Shown: positions 1 to 9,047, numbered from the stretch's first letter. The stretch is DNA of 64,000 nt from Chitinophaga pollutisoli (GCF_038396755.1 NZ_CP149822.1:5858001-5922000); one strand, 5' to 3'. The notes: a model not told the origin generated them from the letters alone. A program made the numbers and translations.

Positions 1-644
1 TTGGCGGGCTTCCAAACCACTACGTTACCGCACATGGCGGCGGAAGTAGGCAGGTTGCCGCCGATGGCGGAGAAGTTGAAAGGCGTTACCGCGAGCACGA
101 ATCCTTCGAGCGGGCGATACTCCAGCCTGTTATGAACGCCGGGCGAGCTGATGGGCTGCTGGCGGTAGATTTCGGAAAGGAAATGCACGTTGAAGCGGAG
201 GAAGTCGATCAGCTCGCATGCGGAGTCGATCTCTGCCTGGTAGGCGTTCTTGCTCTGCCCCAGCATGGTAGCGGCGTTGGTATGCGCGCGGTACTTGGTG
301 GCGAGCAGCTCGGCCGCTTTCAGGAAGATGGCCGCGCGTTGTTCCCAGGGCGTATCCGCCCATTGCTGGCGCGCTGCGAGCGCAGCGGCGATAGCGTCTT
401 TCACATGGCTGGCGTCTCCCGCATGGAAGTGCCCCAGTTTATGCTTGATTTCGTGTGGAGGACGAATATCCACCGTTTTACCGGTGCGGACTTCCTGGCC
501 GCCGATGTACATGGGAATGTCCATCTCAACGGCCTTGAACGCGGCCAGCTGTTTTTTCAATGCTGCTTTCTCGGGGGTGCCGGGACCGTAAGATAGAACC
601 GGCTCGTTGGTTGGTGCTGCAAAGTCAAAATAAGCATTGTGCAT
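1..644 (-). CDS. pruA: L-glutamate gamma-semialdehyde (1-pyrroline-5-carboxylate) dehydrogenase, 3' part outside window
   Basis: The reverse strand reads an open frame from an ATG at 644 down to base 1, so only the first 214 codons are present. The protein starts MHNAYFDFAAPTNEPVLSYG and continues with an aldehyde-dehydrogenase N-terminal region, including a MYIGGQEVRTGKTVDIRPPH-type segment and VTPFNFSAIGGNLPTSAA near the cut end, which is the conserved NAD-binding entry of P5C dehydrogenases. The family oxidises glutamate semialdehyde to glutamate in proline catabolism. The catalytic cysteine lies beyond the window edge and cannot be checked. It sits 50 bases downstream of prfB on the same strand and may share its transcript. 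Confidence 0.9.
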   Translation of the reverse strand, partial: MHNAYFDFAAPTNEPVLSYGPGTPEKAALKKQLAAFKAVEMDIPMYIGGQEVRTGKTVDIRPPHEIKHKLGHFHAGDASHVKDAIAAALAARQQWADTPWEQRAAIFLKAAELLATKYRAHTNAATMLGQSKNAYQAEIDSACELIDFLRFNVHFLSEIYRQQPISSPGVHNRLEYRPLEGFVLAVTPFNFSAIGGNLPTSAAMCGNVVVWKPA

Positions 645-694
645 GGCTTAGATTGTTGTTTCGGTTATCAATATTGTTCACTTCAGGCCTGGTG

Positions 695-1790
695 TCAGCC
701 TTTTTCGTCTTCTTTCTGCATCATCAGGTACGCTTTGATGAAACCGTCCAGCTCTCCGTCCATGACCGGGCCTACGTTGCCGACTTCGAAATCGGTGCGG
801 TGGTCTTTGATCATTTTATAAGGATGGAAAACGTACGACCGGATCTGCGAGCCCCACTCAATTTTGCGCTTGTTGGCGTTGGTGGCGTTCTTCAGTTCCT
901 CGCGGCGGCGGATCTCCTCTTCGTACAGGCGGGATTTCAGCATGGTGAGCGCCTTTTCACGGTTCTCGCCCTGCGTACGGGCCTGCTGGCATTCGATGAT
1001 AATGCCCGAAGGGATGTGCTTCAAACGCACCGCGGTTTCCACCTTGTTCACGTTCTGACCGCCCTTACCACCCGAACGGTAAAATTCCCATTCCAGGTCG
1101 GCCGGGTTCACGGTCACTTCAATCGTATCGTCCACCAACGGGTAAACAAACACGGAAGCGAACGAAGTGTGACGCCTTGCGTTGGAGTCGAACGGCGAAA
1201 TACGCACCAGGCGGTGCACGCCGCTTTCGGCTTTGAGGAGGCCGTAGGCAAAGTCCCCGTCGAACTCGAGGGTGGCGGATTTGATACCCGCACCGTCGCC
1301 GTACTGCACGTCGATCTCGCTGACTTTCCAGCCCTGCTTTTCGCCGTACATCCGGTACATCCGCAATAACATCTCGGCCCAGTCCTGGCTTTCGGTACCG
1401 CCCGCTCCCGAATTGATCGTGAGCACGGCCGGCATCTCGTCTTCCGGCTGGTTCAGGGTGGATTTGAACTCCAGTTCGTCCAGCGCCTGCAAGGCGGCGG
1501 CATATGCCTGGTTCACTTCCTCTTCCGTAGCCTCCCCTTCCTTCTGGAAGTCGAGTAAAACGGAACAGTCCTCGATCGACGATTTAACGCCGTCATGGAG
1601 GTCTACCCAAAACTTGTTAACCTTGATTTCCTTGAGGATGGCGGTCGCCCTTTCGTTGTCGTCCCAGAAACCGGGAGCAAGGGTCATTTGCTTATCATTT
1701 TCGATTTTGTCTATACGGTCCTGGACGTTAAAGAAAACCTCCCAGGACATACAAACGGTCCCTCATATGTTTCAGTTGCTCTGTTGTCAT
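695..1790 (-). CDS. prfB: Peptide chain release factor 2, made by programmed +1 frameshifting
   Basis: RF2 ends translation at UGA and UAA. The long frame (from 1729 down to 695) holds the RF2 anticodon tripeptide SPF ([16 protein letters not shown]) and the GGQ catalytic loop ([15 protein letters not shown]). No good start exists in that frame. A short frame starts at the ATG at 1790, reads [20 protein letters not shown] and stops at TAA (1730-1728). Shifting +1 at CTT TAA C joins it to [11 protein letters not shown] of the long frame and gives a 364-residue protein, the usual RF2 length. A start at 1750 in the long frame would produce a truncated N-terminus and is less likely. The reading of frames is direct; the frameshift is inferred from the conserved RF2 mechanism. 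Confidence 0.93.
1727..1742 (-). promoter_or_regulatory. RF2 programmed +1 frameshift cassette with a UAA stop
   Basis: On the minus strand the bases read GGAGGT-TTT-CTT-TAA-C: an internal Shine-Dalgarno-like GGAGGT, a 3-base spacer, the slippery CTT and the in-frame stop. This matches the E. coli prfB layout (AGGGGG-TAT-CTT-TGA-C) except that the stop is UAA, not UGA. UAA is read by RF1 as well as RF2, which should weaken feedback by RF2 level. Confidence 0.88.
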
Positions 1791-1797
1791 AAGTCCG

Positions 1798-1805
1798 CAA
1801 AGATA
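1798..1805 (-). promoter_or_regulatory. Putative -7 promoter element of prfB
   Basis: TATCTTTG on the minus strand fits the Bacteroidota -7 consensus TAnnTTTG and ends only 7 bases before the prfB ATG, so the mRNA would be almost leaderless. No clear TTTG -33 element is seen. Confidence 0.4.
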
Positions 1806-1898
1806 AATTATTATTAACGAAATACGAAAATGGAATTCGATGACTAATCAATTCATTTTTAATGTGTAAATTCAGATTGGAAAAATTTTTGTGCGAGC

Positions 1899-2729
1899 AT
1901 GTCATCAAATGAAACCCGTATGGAAACCCGCATGAGCATACCGCATTTCCGGCAGCAGGCTTTTTTCAATCTGATTGCGCTGCTGGTGGTGATTGGCGTC
2001 AACATTATGGCGAATACCGCCACGCTGAACGGCCACACTACCGGAGAGGTGTCGGACATGTACCCGAACCTCTTCACCCCCGCCGGCATCACCTTCAGTA
2101 TCTGGAGCGTGATTTACCTCGGGCTGCTGGCTTTCGCCGGTTACCAGCTGTGGATTGCCTTCGCGCCGGGCCGCGAAGGCGAGCTCACCTCGCTGATGGT
2201 GCGCATGGGCCCGTGGTTCCTGCTCAACTGCCTCGGCAACGCCTGTTGGCTGTTCGCGTGGCATTATGAACTGATCGGGATTTCGCTGCTGCTCATGATT
2301 TTCATCCTTTACACCCTCGTCCGCATCCACGCCCGCTTCCGGATCGCCGATCCCAAAGCCCCCCTGGCCGAAAAAACCTTCCTCTTCTTCCCGTTCGGCG
2401 TATACTTCGGATGGATCACCATCGCCCTGTTCGCCAACCTCACCATCTGGGGCCTCGCCATGGGCTGGAACGTTTACGGCGTGGGGGGCGTCTATTGGAC
2501 CCTACTTTGCATGATCCTCGGCACCCTCGCCGCCCTCCTCATGGTTTTCCGGTTCAATAATATCTGGTACGGCCTCACCGGCATCTGGGCCTACTACGGC
2601 ATCATCCTCAAGCGCGACGCCGTCGCCAGTCCCGACTCCCCTCCCATCGTGGCCGCCGGCACCATCATCATGGCCGTGCTCGCGTTGTCGATCCTCATGC
2701 AACTGTTGCGAAAACGGCCCCTCGTCTGA
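1899..2729 (+). CDS. Tryptophan-rich TspO/MBR-related multi-pass membrane protein
   Basis: The 276-residue product has about eight hydrophobic segments and is rich in tryptophan. The stretch FTPAGITFSIWSVIYLGLLA resembles the conserved front of the tryptophan-rich sensory (TspO/MBR-like) proteins, though this is the longer subtype of about 250-280 residues rather than the 160-residue classical TspO. Such proteins sit in the membrane and classical members bind porphyrins; the ligand here is unknown. ATG codons at 1899, 1920 and 1932 are all possible starts; the last gives MSIPHFRQQAFFNL and lies closest to the first membrane segment. It diverges from prfB and is followed 66 bases later by pgi. 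Confidence 0.7.
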   Translation: MSSNETRMETRMSIPHFRQQAFFNLIALLVVIGVNIMANTATLNGHTTGEVSDMYPNLFTPAGITFSIWSVIYLGLLAFAGYQLWIAFAPGREGELTSLMVRMGPWFLLNCLGNACWLFAWHYELIGISLLLMIFILYTLVRIHARFRIADPKAPLAEKTFLFFPFGVYFGWITIALFANLTIWGLAMGWNVYGVGGVYWTLLCMILGTLAALLMVFRFNNIWYGLTGIWAYYGIILKRDAVASPDSPPIVAAGTIIMAVLALSILMQLLRKRPLV

Positions 2730-2760
2730 TAAAACCTGCGCAACTATCAATCCCGATGTG

Positions 2761-2768
2761 TATTTTTG
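2761..2768 (+). promoter_or_regulatory. Putative -7 promoter element of pgi
   Basis: TATTTTTG matches TAnnTTTG and lies 27 bases before the pgi ATG, in the gap after the TspO-like gene. A TTTG -33 box is not evident. Confidence 0.4.
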
Positions 2769-2795
2769 ACGCATTGAAAATTTAAAGCCCTTATC

Positions 2796-4424
2796 ATGTT
2801 TCCATCCGTACAGCCCGACGCTACTGAAGCCTGGCAAGACCTACTCGCCCACGCAGGAATGATGGGCATCACCCAGTTGCGCGACCTCTTCGCCGAAGAC
2901 CCCGACCGTTTCCGGAAGTTCTCCCTGCGGCTGGACGATATCCTGTTCGACTATTCCAAAAACATCATAACCGAGGGCACGATGCAGCTGCTGCAGGACC
3001 TCGCCCGCGAATGCCAGGTGGAGGAAGCCCGCAAAGCCATGTTCGCCGGCGAAAAGATCAACGCCACCGAAGGCCGCGCCGTGCTCCACACCGCGCTCCG
3101 CAACCTTTCCGGCACACCCGTGCTGCTCGACGGTAAAGACGTGATGCCCGAAGTGAACGCGGTGCTCGCGCAAATGGAAGATTGCTGCAACCGCATCCAT
3201 TCCGGCGCCTGGAAAGGCTTTTCCGGCAAGAAAATCAAATACATCGTCAACATCGGCATCGGCGGCTCCGACCTCGGCCCCGTGATGGTGACGGAAGGCC
3301 TGAAACCCTACTGGGTGGAAGGCATCCAGCCTTACTTCGTGTCGAATGTAGACGGTACCCACATCGTGGAAACCCTCAAAAAGGTGACCGCCGACGAAAC
3401 GCTGTTCCTCATCGCGTCCAAAACTTTCACCACGCAGGAAACCATGACCAACGCGCATACCGCGCGCGCGTGGTTCCTGGCCAACGGTGGTTCTGAACAT
3501 GATATCGCGCTGCACTTCGCGGCGCTGTCGACCAACGAGAAAGCCGTGACCGCTTTCGGCATCGATCCGAAGAACATGTTCGCATTCTGGGATTGGGTGG
3601 GGGGCCGTTATTCCCTGTGGTCCGCCATCGGCTTGTCGATCGCGCTGACAGTGGGTTACGGCAATTTCCGCGAGCTGCTGGGCGGCGCGCATGCGGCGGA
3701 CGAGCACTTCAGAAACGCACCGGCGGAAGAGAATATTCCCATGATCATGGCGCTCCTGGGCCTGTGGTACGGCAACTTCTTCGATACGGCGTCGGAAGCC
3801 ATACTCCCCTACGACCAGTACATGCACCGTTTCGCTGCATATTTCCAGCAGGGGAATATGGAAAGCAATGGCAAATGTGTGGCCCGCAACGGGCAGTCGG
3901 TGGAGTGGCAAACGGGCCCCATCGTATGGGGTGAGCCCGGTACCAATGGTCAGCATGCGTTTTACCAGCTGATCCACCAGGGAACGAAGCTGATCCCCTG
4001 CGATTTCATCGCACCGGCCATCAGCCACAACCCTGTGGGCGATCACCACAACAAACTGCTCTCTAACTTCTTCGCACAAACGGAGGCGCTCATGAATGGC
4101 AAGACCGAGGAAGAAGTACGTGCGGAAGGCACGCCCGAAAGCCTGGTGCCTTTCAAGGTATTCACGGGCAACCGGCCTACGAATTCTTTCCTCGTCAAAA
4201 AAATCACCCCGCGCACGCTGGGGATGCTGACGGCGCTGTATGAGCATAAAATCTTCGTGCAGGGCGTGATCTGGAACATTTACTCGTTCGATCAGTGGGG
4301 CGTGGAACTGGGCAAGCAACTGGCCAATCAAATCCTCCCCGAACTGGGCGGAAACGAGGAAATCTCTTCCCACGACGCTTCCACCAACGGGCTCATCAAT
4401 GCTTTCAAGGAAATGCGCAAATAA
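2796..4424 (+). CDS. pgi: Glucose-6-phosphate isomerase
   Basis: The 542-residue product interconverts glucose-6-phosphate and fructose-6-phosphate in glycolysis and gluconeogenesis. It shows the sugar-phosphate-binding motif [17 protein letters not shown] (about residues 151-167), the [13 protein letters not shown] loop, and the late signature [20 protein letters not shown]. Length and motif order match the long bacterial/eukaryotic-type PGI. The ATG at 2796 follows an AT-rich leader with a -7 box and gives the expected N-terminus. A strong terminator hairpin follows the stop, so it looks like a single-gene unit. Confidence 0.97.
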   Translation: MFPSVQPDATEAWQDLLAHAGMMGITQLRDLFAEDPDRFRKFSLRLDDILFDYSKNIITEGTMQLLQDLARECQVEEARKAMFAGEKINATEGRAVLHTALRNLSGTPVLLDGKDVMPEVNAVLAQMEDCCNRIHSGAWKGFSGKKIKYIVNIGIGGSDLGPVMVTEGLKPYWVEGIQPYFVSNVDGTHIVETLKKVTADETLFLIASKTFTTQETMTNAHTARAWFLANGGSEHDIALHFAALSTNEKAVTAFGIDPKNMFAFWDWVGGRYSLWSAIGLSIALTVGYGNFRELLGGAHAADEHFRNAPAEENIPMIMALLGLWYGNFFDTASEAILPYDQYMHRFAAYFQQGNMESNGKCVARNGQSVEWQTGPIVWGEPGTNGQHAFYQLIHQGTKLIPCDFIAPAISHNPVGDHHNKLLSNFFAQTEALMNGKTEEEVRAEGTPESLVPFKVFTGNRPTNSFLVKKITPRTLGMLTALYEHKIFVQGVIWNIYSFDQWGVELGKQLANQILPELGGNEEISSHDASTNGLINAFKEMRK

Positions 4425-4448
4425 ACCGCTTTTATCGACTTTCGAATG

Positions 4449-4480
4449 GCCGCCGGTATCATTGCCGGCGGCTTTTCTTT
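4449..4480 (+). terminator. Rho-independent terminator of pgi
   Basis: GCCGCCGG (4449-4456) and CCGGCGGC (4465-4472) form an 8-bp perfect stem with an 8-base loop, followed by TTTTCTTTT. Confidence 0.85.
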
Positions 4481-4520
4481 TATGCCGGGAAATAGCGGGG
4501 AACGGGCGTTACGGGCATAA

Positions 4521-4547
4521 AAAAACCTCCGCACTGCGGAGGTTTTT
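4521..4547. terminator. Bidirectional terminator, probably serving the DUF3276 gene
   Basis: AAAAACCTCCGC and GCGGAGGTTTTT pair around a 3-base loop ACT. The A run on one side and T run on the other allow termination on both strands; it lies just past the end of the minus-strand gene at 4586. Confidence 0.8.
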
Positions 4548-4585
4548 AAATTCTTTATCGTTGACAGGGAGAAAAGAAAAAGAAA

Positions 4586-5020
4586 TTACCATTTGTCTAC
4601 GTCTTCGGAAGACGGGGCCGGTGCTTCGGCTGCTTCGGCAGCTGCCGCGGCTACTTCGGAACGAACGGCGGCTACGGCATCGTTTGCGTCGCTGTCCTGT
4701 TCGTCTTCACGAGCGTCGGAGTAGTCGTGGTTATATGCATCAAAATCGAAGTCGGGCATCAACTCGGTTTTTACGTAGTTGATGGTTTCCGTCAGGGCAT
4801 TGAGGAACTTGTTGAAGTCTTCTTTGTACAGGAATACTTTATGCCTGTCGTAACCGTTGTCGTTGAAACGTTTTTTACTTTCCGTGATAGTGAGAAAGTA
4901 ATCGTTGCCACGCGTCGTTTTTACATCAAAGAAATAAGTTCTCCTTTTGCCCGCTTTCAATCGCTTGGAAAAGATGCTGTCGTTGTTTCTTTCCTGTTGA
5001 TTGTTGTTTTCGTACGCCAC
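4586..5020 (-). CDS. DUF3276 PUR-family nucleic-acid-binding protein
   Basis: The 144-residue product begins MAYENNNQQERNNDSIFSKR and contains a PUR-alpha-like repeat (about residues 20-90: KRRTYFFDVKTTRGNDYFLTITE followed by KVFLYKEDFNKFLNALTETI). PUR-repeat proteins of Bacteroidota and spirochaetes bind single-stranded DNA or RNA. The last 50 residues are acidic and alanine-rich, with little predicted structure, ending in DVDKW. It is monocistronic, with a good promoter upstream and a terminator downstream. The family assignment is clear from the sequence; the target nucleic acid is unknown. Confidence 0.88.
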   Translation of the reverse strand: MAYENNNQQERNNDSIFSKRLKAGKRRTYFFDVKTTRGNDYFLTITESKKRFNDNGYDRHKVFLYKEDFNKFLNALTETINYVKTELMPDFDFDAYNHDYSDAREDEQDSDANDAVAAVRSEVAAAAAEAAEAPAPSSEDVDKW

Positions 5021-5076
5021 AGTTGATAGATTTAAGTGTTAACGAATCAAATCCTGTTTGAGTGATCAATAATCAA

Positions 5077-5106
5077 CAAATATACTATTGTTTTACAAAT
5101 ATCAAA
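5077..5106 (-). promoter_or_regulatory. Bacteroidota-type promoter of the DUF3276 gene
   Basis: On the minus strand TTTG (5106-5103) is followed after 18 bases by TATATTTG (5084-5077), fitting the -33/-7 consensus. The leader to the ATG at 5020 is about 54 bases. Confidence 0.6.
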
Positions 5107-5184
5107 ATATTTTTAAATGATTTTCAAAAATCATCTTATATTCCGCGCAGGAGGGCATTACAGCTATTTACAACTATGTGAAAA

Positions 5185-6984
5185 TTATTCACTTACACGC
5201 TCTTCTTCTCCTGTCTGCTGGCGGGCGTAAAGCTCTGCGTAATAGCCGTTTTTCGCCATTAATTCTTCATGGGTCCCCGATTCCGCGATCCTCCCTTCGT
5301 CGAGCACGATGATTTTATCGAATGTGAACAGCGAAAAAATGCGGTGCGTGATGATGATGGCGGTCTTGTCTTTCAGGTATGCATACAGATTCCCGATGAT
5401 TTCTTTTTCTGTCCGCGCGTCCACGGCCGACAGGCAATCATCGAACAGCAGGATGTTGGGCTTGCGGATCAGCGCCCTGGCGATCGAAACGCGCTGTTTC
5501 TGGCCGCCGCTGAGGGTTACGCCCCGCTCCCCCACCACCGTCTGGAACCCCTCGGGGAAACCCAGGATGTCCTTTTCCACGGAGGCCTGGCGGGCTGCCT
5601 GCTGCACGGCGTCGTCGTTGGCGCCGGGCTCGCCGAAACGGATATTGCCCGCGATGGTATCGGAAAACAGGAACACGTCCTGCGGTACGTAGGAGATCTG
5701 GTCGCGGAGGTTGTGCAGCGTCAGCTGGCGGACGTCGTGCCCATCTACCAGGATGGCGCCTTCCTGCGGATCGTACATCCGCAGCAACAGCTGCGCCATG
5801 GTGGTTTTGCCCGATCCTGTGCGGCCGATCACCGCGATCTTTTCGCCGGGCCGGATATGCAGGTTGAAATCCTTCAGCGCCGTTATCCCCGTATGCGGAT
5901 AGGTGAAATTCACGCCGGAGAAGCGGATCTCCCCTTTGAGCGTTACATCGTTTTGCGCCGCCGGCGCATCTTTGATCTGCGGTTCGAGGAGCAGGAATTC
6001 ATTGATCCGCTGCTGCGATGCAGCCGCCCGCTGTATCATCGATGCCACCCAGCCGATGCTGAAGAACGGGAACGTCAGCATGTTCACGTACAAAACGAAC
6101 TCCGCGAGGTTGCCGACTGTAATATTCCCCTTGATCACCTGCATGCCGCCGATGAAAATCGTCAGTATCACGCTCAGCCCGATCATGAGCGCCATGGCCG
6201 GCTGGTACAGCGCGTCGGTTTTGGCGAGGCTGATGCTGCTCTGCTTGTAAGCCTCGCTGGCTTCCTCGAAATGCCCCGCCGACGCGTCTTCCTGCACATA
6301 CGATTTAATCACGCGAATGCCGGAATAATTCTCCTGCGCCACGGATGTGATGTTGGACAACTGCGCCTGGATGCGCTCGCTTTTCTTATGGATGATACGG
6401 TTGACGAAGTAGATCGTTATCGCCAGGATGGGCAGCGGGCTGAGGGTGTAGAGCGTGAGCATGGGGTTCACGGCCCACATGAGCCAGATGATCATTATCA
6501 TCATGATGAGCGTGCGCGTGGCGTACATGAGCGCCGGCCCCACGTACATGCGGACCCTGCTCACGTCTTCGGTGATCCGGCTCATGAGGTCGCCGGTGCG
6601 GTTAAGCTTGAAGAACTGGAGATCCATGCGCTGGTATTGCTGGTAGATCTCGTTCTTCAGGTCGTATTCGATATACCGGCTCATGACGATGAGCGTTTGC
6701 CTTTGCAGGTACATGAAAAAGCCGCTGAGCAGGGCCAGGCCGAGGATGGACAGGCCGTAGAACATGAGCGTTTGGCTGAAAACTGCGCGGAAGGCGCCTT
6801 TCAGGCTCGTGTCGCTCAGCATGCGGTAGCTTTTCAGGTTTTGCTCCAGCAGGTCGAAGATCTGGCGGACCAGGATGGGCTGGAAAACGCTGAATACGAT
6901 GGAAACCGACGTGAAGAGCATCCCGAGCAGGAAGCGCCATTTATACTTGACGAAGTACTTGTTTAAAGCTGCGAGGTGTTTCAT
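5185..6984 (-). CDS. ABC exporter, fused membrane and ATPase domains (MsbA/MdlB-like)
   Basis: The 599-residue protein has a six-helix export domain (about residues 1-320) and a C-terminal ATPase with Walker A VIGRTGSGKTTMAQ, Q-loop YVPQDVFLFSD, signature LSGGQKQRVSIARAL, Walker B ILLFDDCLSAVD and H-loop IIITHR. This is a homodimer- or heterodimer-type half transporter. The Walker B glutamate position reads DDCLSAVD, so the usual catalytic Glu after Walker B is Asp-Cys; this substitution suggests the reduced-activity half of a heterodimer, although no partner gene is adjacent. I start at ATG 6984 (MKHLAALNKYFVKYKWRF); the frame is open upstream to 7083 but that part overlaps the purC terminator. 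Confidence 0.9.
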   Translation of the reverse strand: MKHLAALNKYFVKYKWRFLLGMLFTSVSIVFSVFQPILVRQIFDLLEQNLKSYRMLSDTSLKGAFRAVFSQTLMFYGLSILGLALLSGFFMYLQRQTLIVMSRYIEYDLKNEIYQQYQRMDLQFFKLNRTGDLMSRITEDVSRVRMYVGPALMYATRTLIMMIMIIWLMWAVNPMLTLYTLSPLPILAITIYFVNRIIHKKSERIQAQLSNITSVAQENYSGIRVIKSYVQEDASAGHFEEASEAYKQSSISLAKTDALYQPAMALMIGLSVILTIFIGGMQVIKGNITVGNLAEFVLYVNMLTFPFFSIGWVASMIQRAAASQQRINEFLLLEPQIKDAPAAQNDVTLKGEIRFSGVNFTYPHTGITALKDFNLHIRPGEKIAVIGRTGSGKTTMAQLLLRMYDPQEGAILVDGHDVRQLTLHNLRDQISYVPQDVFLFSDTIAGNIRFGEPGANDDAVQQAARQASVEKDILGFPEGFQTVVGERGVTLSGGQKQRVSIARALIRKPNILLFDDCLSAVDARTEKEIIGNLYAYLKDKTAIIITHRIFSLFTFDKIIVLDEGRIAESGTHEELMAKNGYYAELYARQQTGEEERVSE

Positions 6985-6993
6985 AAAGCTATA

Positions 6994-7001
6994 CAAATGT
7001 A
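6994..7001 (-). promoter_or_regulatory. Putative -7 promoter element of the ABC exporter
   Basis: TACATTTG on the minus strand fits TAnnTTTG and ends 9 bases before the ATG at 6984, again implying a very short leader and supporting that start. Confidence 0.4.
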
Positions 7002-7071
7002 GCAATTGCGGTTGATTTTGCCGCTGCCGGAGCAATCGCCCACCTGCAGGCAGTCTAGGGCAGCCGAAAAG

Positions 7072-7101
7072 AAAAAGGAGCAACTTGCGTTGCTCCTTTT
7101 T
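7072..7101 (-). terminator. Terminator of purC
   Basis: AAAAAGGAGCAAC and GTTGCTCCTTTTT form a 13-bp perfect stem with loop TTGC. It begins 4 bases past the purC stop codon and reads into a T run on the minus strand. Confidence 0.85.
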
Positions 7102-7104
7102 GTA

Positions 7105-8037
7105 TTAACCCAGTTTGGAAAGCGTGTCGAGAATGATCTTCTCCTGGTCTTCCTTGCTGACGTCTTCTTTCTTGAATTGCTGGCCGGTAATGTTTTCGAA
7201 CAGCTCGATGTAACGCTCGGTTACGCTGTTGACGAATGCGTCGGTCATTTCCGGCACCTGCTGGCCTTCTTTGCCCTGGAAACCGTTTTCCATCAGCCAT
7301 TCGCGTACAAACTCCTTGCTGAGCTGCTTTTGCTGCTCGCCGGCTTTCTGCTTCTCTTCGTAGCCTTCGGCGTAGAAGAAACGGGAAGAGTCCGGGGTGT
7401 GGATTTCGTCGATCAGGTAAATGGTGTCGCCGATTTTGCCGAATTCATACTTGGTGTCTACCAGGATGAGACCGCGTTTGGCAGCCAGCTCGCGCCCGCG
7501 TTGGAACAGGGCGAGCGTGTATTGCTCCAGTTTCTCGTAGTCTTCCCTGCTCACCAGGCCCTGGGCGATGATTTCCTCGCGGGAAATATCTTCGTCGTGG
7601 CCTTCATGGGCTTTGGTGGTGGGGGTGATGATAGGGGAAGCGAAGAAATCGTTCTCCTTCAGACCGTCGGGCATCGTTACGCCGCACAGCTCGCGCTTGC
7701 CGCTTTTGTAAGTACGCCAGGCATGGCCGGTCAGGTTGCCGCGCACGACCATTTCCACGGGGAAGGTCTCGCACTTCAGGCCCACGGTAGCGTTGGGCAG
7801 GGGGACGGATTTCACCCAGTTGGGAACGATGTCTTTCGTAGCGTCGAGCATAATGGCCGCGATCTGGTTCAGCACCTGCCCTTTATAAGGGATCGGGCGG
7901 GGCAGCACCACGTCGAACGCCGAAATACGGTCGCTCACAAACATCACCATCCATTTGTCTTCGATGGTATACACGTCGCGTACCTTACCTTTGTAGAAGG
8001 CCGTCTGGTTCGGAAACTTAAATGCAGATTCTAACAT
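7105..8037 (-). CDS. purC: Phosphoribosylaminoimidazole-succinocarboxamide (SAICAR) synthase
   Basis: The 310-residue product joins aspartate to CAIR in purine biosynthesis using ATP. Recognisable segments are [12 protein letters not shown] (nucleotide-binding front), [50 protein letters not shown] and [14 protein letters not shown], all in family order. The frame remains open for about 100 codons upstream, but the ATG at 8037 ([21 protein letters not shown]) gives the usual N-terminus and follows a promoter, so the longer version is rejected. It diverges from the Rof-like gene. Confidence 0.96.
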   Translation of the reverse strand: MLESAFKFPNQTAFYKGKVRDVYTIEDKWMVMFVSDRISAFDVVLPRPIPYKGQVLNQIAAIMLDATKDIVPNWVKSVPLPNATVGLKCETFPVEMVVRGNLTGHAWRTYKSGKRELCGVTMPDGLKENDFFASPIITPTTKAHEGHDEDISREEIIAQGLVSREDYEKLEQYTLALFQRGRELAAKRGLILVDTKYEFGKIGDTIYLIDEIHTPDSSRFFYAEGYEEKQKAGEQQKQLSKEFVREWLMENGFQGKEGQQVPEMTDAFVNSVTERYIELFENITGQQFKKEDVSKEDQEKIILDTLSKLG

Positions 8038-8076
8038 TCCGGAATATTTTAATAGATTACCTGTTTGAAAGTGCTG

Positions 8077-8109
8077 CAAAAATAGGCCAGTCGGGATTAA
8101 AAAATCAAA
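8077..8109 (-). promoter_or_regulatory. Putative promoter of purC
   Basis: On the minus strand TTTG (8109-8106) precedes TATTTTTG (8084-8077) by 21 bases. No purine-type riboswitch is visible in the 40-base leader. Confidence 0.5.
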
Positions 8110-8118
8110 GCATTTTTT

Positions 8119-8373
8119 ATGGACAGCCAAAATTCCGTTTATCAACCGATCGATTGCAACTATTACGACCGCCTCGAAGCCTGGGCCACCCTCCGGGAAC
8201 CCGTGCTGCTGGAGTTCCTGGGAAGCGACGGCCAGCCGCAGACCGAAACAGCCGTAATCCGCGACCTCTATGTCCGGAATAAGGCAGAATTTTTGCTGAC
8301 GGAGGCAGGCAGGGAGCTGCGGCTCGACCGTCTCATGGCCGTCAACCATCTACCCGTTCCCAAAACTTGTTGA
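8119..8373 (+). CDS. Small Rof-like (Rho-binding antiterminator family) protein
   Basis: The 84-residue product reads [15 protein letters not shown] near the start and [19 protein letters not shown] near the end. E. coli Rof starts with a very similar YQPINCDDYDNLE and ends its Sm-like fold with a ...ETRELRLDKI... strand, so this is probably the same Sm-like fold. Rof binds Rho and blocks its RNA loading; whether this protein binds Rho is inference. Its stop overlaps the region of the next start (ATG 8376, 2 bases after the TGA), so it is likely co-translated with the MgtC-family gene. Confidence 0.7.
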   Translation: MDSQNSVYQPIDCNYYDRLEAWATLREPVLLEFLGSDGQPQTETAVIRDLYVRNKAEFLLTEAGRELRLDRLMAVNHLPVPKTC

Positions 8374-8375
8374 AA

Positions 8376-9047
8376 ATGACAGGATTTCATATCGAATACG
8401 CAATGATCATCAAACTGGCCGTGGCCATGCTGGCCGGTTTCCTGCTGGGGCTGGAAAGGGAAATCCAGCGTAAAGCCGCCGGCGTCCGCACCATCACGCT
8501 CATCTGCATGAGCTCGGCCCTGTTTTCCATCCTCAGCATCCATTTCGGCGGGATGGTATCGGGCGACCGCATCGCTTCCAACATCCTGACGGGCGTCGGC
8601 TTTATCGGCGCGGGCGTGATATTCAGGGGCGGGTTTACGATAGACGGCATCACCACCGCCGCGGTGATCTGGATCTCCGCCGCCATCGGGATGGCCGTTG
8701 GCGTCGGGAAATACGACCTGGCGGCGTTCGCCGTGTTTTTTACGCTGTTTACGCTCTGGGGTTTCTCCTATTTTGAGCGCATCATCATGAAGGAAAGGGA
8801 AAGAAAATACTACGCGATCCAGTATTGGGAAAGAAAACTCAGCCCGGAAGCGCTCGACGCGCTCTTCCACGCCCACCACCTCAAATCGCTCGGCATCTCC
8901 ACCACCAAATCCACCGACGAGGCCGGCCGGATCATTTATGAAGGGAAATACGAGCTGATGGGCACTTCCGCCCGGCTCAAAGCCGTGAACGACACGCTCC
9001 TCGCCCATGCGGACGTGATCCAGTTCGAAGTGGAGCTGGCCAAATAA
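8376..9047 (+). CDS. MgtC/SapB family inner-membrane protein
   Basis: The 223-residue product has the MgtC core: MLAGFLLGLEREIQRKAAGVRT, then TGVGFIGAGVIFRGG and GITTAAVIWISAAIGMAVG, with four to five membrane helices in the first 135 residues. A soluble C-terminal domain of about 85 residues follows, as in full-length MgtC proteins. MgtC members are linked to growth in low magnesium and to inhibition of F-type ATPase in some pathogens; the role here is unknown. I chose the ATG at 8376 rather than the in-frame TTG at 8367, which lies inside the previous gene. It converges with the EamA transporter gene with no gap. Confidence 0.88.
   Translation: MTGFHIEYAMIIKLAVAMLAGFLLGLEREIQRKAAGVRTITLICMSSALFSILSIHFGGMVSGDRIASNILTGVGFIGAGVIFRGGFTIDGITTAAVIWISAAIGMAVGVGKYDLAAFAVFFTLFTLWGFSYFERIIMKERERKYYAIQYWERKLSPEALDALFHAHHLKSLGISTTKSTDEAGRIIYEGKYELMGTSARLKAVNDTLLAHADVIQFEVELAK

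Noticed and set aside
2841..4373. 510-codon open frame antisense to pgi
   Set aside because: Same composition artefact; pgi on the other strand has all family motifs.
5269..6966. 565-codon open frame antisense to the ABC exporter
   Set aside because: It is rich in His, Arg and Asp/Glu with no domain pattern and lies fully opposite a gene with complete ABC motifs; a GC-driven shadow frame.
7105..8349. Longer 414-codon version of purC
   Set aside because: The first 104 codons match no SAICAR synthase and cover the promoter and the divergent Rof-like gene.
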